Source: Blattamonas nauphoetae
Lineage: Eukaryota; Preaxostyla; Oxymonadida
Reading direction: 5' to 3'
DNA length: 39,940 nt
NCBI GenBank assembly: GCA_033064195.1
Contig: JARBJD010000506.1
Span: 1-39,940 of the forward strand
The notes below the pieces were generated by a model. It had not been told where the DNA came from, made no database searches, and worked only from the letters and a program-made list of their open reading frames with translations. A program made the translations under genes and the position numbers. Below, piece after piece: positions 38,128 to 39,940 of this stretch. Positions within the stretch are counted from its first letter, which is position 1. Each line of letters begins with the position of its first letter.

Positions 38128-38440
38128 CAACAATGGAATTTGTTCTGCATATGCCTGTCTTTCTCACGATCCCAAGTTGTCTCTCATTGTTCGAAAATGA
38201 AGACTCAATCTTGTATTTTCTAGCTTTCATGATCGATGCTCAGCGGAACTGGAACAAAGCAAAGGGAGGAGAGCGGCAGATGTGGAAGACTGTGACTCGA
38301 ATGTTGAGAATGGAGGGCATCGAAGATGTGATCAACGAAAAGCTTATAAACAACAAAACGGATACGACGGAAGAGACATTGTTGTCAAGTCGATCAAATG
38401 GAGCAACCTGCAGGGCGTGAACGTTCCATATCGTTTGTAG
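38122..38440 (+). pseudogene. Host gene (3' part), continuation of 13733-14423 beyond E2
   Basis: It begins in frame with the 5' part (proline-threonine-methionine after tyrosine-glutamine) and encodes PTMEFVLHMPVFLTIPSCLS, then MWKTVTRMLRMEGIEDVINE. A frame shift near 38350-38360, in an A-rich run, separates this from a downstream segment ending VKSIEWSNLQGVNVPYRL and a TAG at 38438-38440. That ending looks like the family's normal C-terminus. The host gene is therefore interrupted by E2 and also slightly decayed, or carries a base-calling error there. Function unknown. Confidence 0.8.
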
Positions 38441-38865
38441 AAACAGACAAGGGCCTGCGATTCTTTTGAACCGTTTGTGACTTCTTTTAAGCCATTCAGT
38501 TTGTATGTTGTCGTTATCCGTTCTGAAATCACCTCATCATTTTCCAGAACACTTTCCAGGCTCCCTCCGTCGTCACCACACTCTCCTTCATTTACTCCCT
38601 CTTATCTTCAATTGAACCTGTCCATCCTCACCCTTTCTCAATGTTTTGTTGCTCCGTTTGGACGTCTCTTTCATCTCACTCTCTTTGTTTTAAACATTTT
38701 TGTTTGACCCGTAACGAGTGAATATTCTCACTCTATCTGAATGACAACTTGAGACACAGATGTTCATACCTCACTTGAAACTGCATGCCCTGGTTTGTCT
38801 TCTTCTCTTTTTCATTCTAAATGGACTGTTATCCTTTCCTGACTTGAGCTGATGATCAAATGTAA
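38441..38865. other. Host intergenic sequence
   Basis: Between the 3' part of the split host gene and its decayed paralogue. No gene, repeat or RNA is supported; open frames are short and low-complexity. Confidence 0.5.
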
Positions 38866-39433
38866 TCAGCGCGTGAACAAACAGTTGTCTTTAGGTCCCT
38901 TGTTGTCACTGTGAAGTTACAAGATGCATTTGATGCCTCTCTGGAGACTGAAACAGTGAACTTTCTCGACTCTGTGACTCCACAGAATTGAAAACCAGCA
39001 GATGCTTTTCTCGGCAGCCTTGAGTCGTCCTCTTATGATTCGTCGACAAACTTTATCCATCCCGTTGTGGTGCTCATTTCCTCACCAAATCAAGTCATCA
39101 CCGCAACCACAATAGAGATGCTCGATTCTCTGATCTTGTTCTGTTCGATAAAAGTCCGACTTGCCCTCGTCAAAGCGAATCTGATCCCTCAACTCGTCAT
39201 CACTCTCAACCTACGATCTCTCTTTGACAGATTATGAACACATTCACACCGATTTCGTTAAAATCATCCGATCCACAGTTTGGATCGCAACTCCAGATTG
39301 TCTCGCAGAACTCGGAATTGAAGATCACGATGAACAACAAGCTCTTCGCGAGCTAGTTTTGAAGCAAGTTCTCACACCAACCGAGCAGTATATTCGCCAT
39401 TTGTGCGTGAACCGCTATTCGATCGTCGATGGT
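38866..39433 (+). pseudogene. Decayed paralogue of the host gene split by E2
   Basis: It is similar to 13790-14360: ...VFRSLV-like start, VVVLISSPNQVIT, FCSIKVRLALVKANLIPQL, WIATPDCLAELGIEDHDEQQ, LKQVLTPTEQYIRHLCVNRY and SIVDG. Internal stops are present, for example TGA in the segment CAGAATTGAAAACC near 38987. A frame shift occurs near the SLSF-equivalent region at about 39220-39235. It ends abruptly with a TAG at the point corresponding to about 14362 of the other copy, so the C-terminal half is missing. Two family members within 1 kb of each other, once E2 is set aside, suggest a local tandem array. Confidence 0.75.
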
Positions 39434-39506
39434 TAGGGGTGGCAGTGGTCGGTCTGAAAATATCGAGTCCAGTCCCTACAAAATAAAGAGTCGGCGACTT
39501 TTTCGA

Positions 39507-39576
39507 AGTGCCCTTTAGTCGAGCGGTAGCACGACAGCTTTCCCCGGACCAAGGATCAGATCCCGTCCTGGACACT
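39507..39576 (+). tRNA. tRNA-like sequence, degenerate
   Basis: It can fold as a cloverleaf. The acceptor AGTGCCC pairs with GGACACT with one mismatch. The D stem is GTCG/CGAC around AGCGGTAGCA. The anticodon stem is weak (CTTT/AAGG), with loop CCCGGAC that would place CGG (proline) but lacks U33. The T stem is AGGAT/GTCCT with an 8-nt loop. The A-box (TAGTCGAGCGG) is good; the B-box (GGATCAGATCC) has three mismatches. It is more likely a pseudo-tRNA or tRNA-derived repeat than a working gene. Confidence 0.35.
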
Positions 39577-39940
39577 TTATTCCTCTCTTTTTCATTTTGA
39601 TTCACAGCATCGCTATATTTAGTTCATCTCATATTTCACAAAATTAATGTCTCAGGATCGTGGATCAAGAGTCCCTGAGTCAGTCTGTCCTTCCCCATCA
39701 TCGGACAAAGTCTGCCTGCCTGACCGACTCCGACTCTTCTAAGTCATTCGTTGTTTGTCCTCCTGTTTTTAAACTATTGCTTTTATTACCAATCACTGCC
39801 TGTGGAAGTAAAATCAAAGAAGAGACGTGGAATTCAAATGTGACAGATCCAGTCCATGAAGCTGTTTTACACAGTTCGACTTGACCCTTTGTGAGAAGCA
39901 TCAGCCACTACAATGATCTTCTTCTCCTCGCAAGGACATA
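39577..39940. other. Host flank, nothing assigned
   Basis: Several short open frames on both strands with no recognisable protein. No repeat matching the rest of the window was seen. Confidence 0.4.

Overview
The window looks like nuclear DNA of a protist, most likely an oxymonad flagellate related to Blattamonas. That guess rests on the host gene family at 13733-14423, 38122-38440 and 38866-39433, which I recall as a large paralogous family in that genus; I could not search for it. About 37 of 40 kb belongs to two Polinton (Maverick) elements in the same orientation, called E1 and E2 here.

E1 (1-13565) enters the window inside its integrase gene. It runs through a packaging-ATPase gene, a block of virion-type genes, a spike-like protein with a peptidase S74 chaperone domain, one extra gene not shared with E2, and a rearranged terminal repeat. 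E2 (14424-38121, 23.7 kb) has both ends: AG...CT termini, terminal inverted repeats of about 2 kb, and a perfect 6-bp target duplication (ATCAAC). It splits a host gene whose reading frame resumes on the far side. Gene order in E2 is small repeat protein, protein-primed-type DNA polymerase B, integrase, small coiled-coil protein, ATPase (opposite strand), three unknown or minor proteins, a small basic protein, two large paralogous capsid-like proteins, a small protein, and the spike (opposite strand). Both copies are fossils. E2 has roughly eight to ten breaks, counting insertions; the visible part of E1 has about two.

Three younger hAT-like DNA transposons sit inside E2, each with 8-bp target duplications: two in the polymerase gene (21002-21326 and 21448-24730) and one in the integrase gene (26726-27307). 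The 3.3-kb one carries higher-GC, host-like coding fragments on the minus strand, as a gene-capturing transposon would.

Nearly every Polinton gene is preceded, within about 10-25 nt of its start codon, by an AT-rich box of the form TATTTTTTATTTTT followed by TA(G/A)AAATG. This looks like a shared element-specific promoter. The flanks hold the host gene, a decayed paralogue of it and a degenerate tRNA-like sequence. No rRNA gene, CRISPR array or bacterial-type operon was seen.
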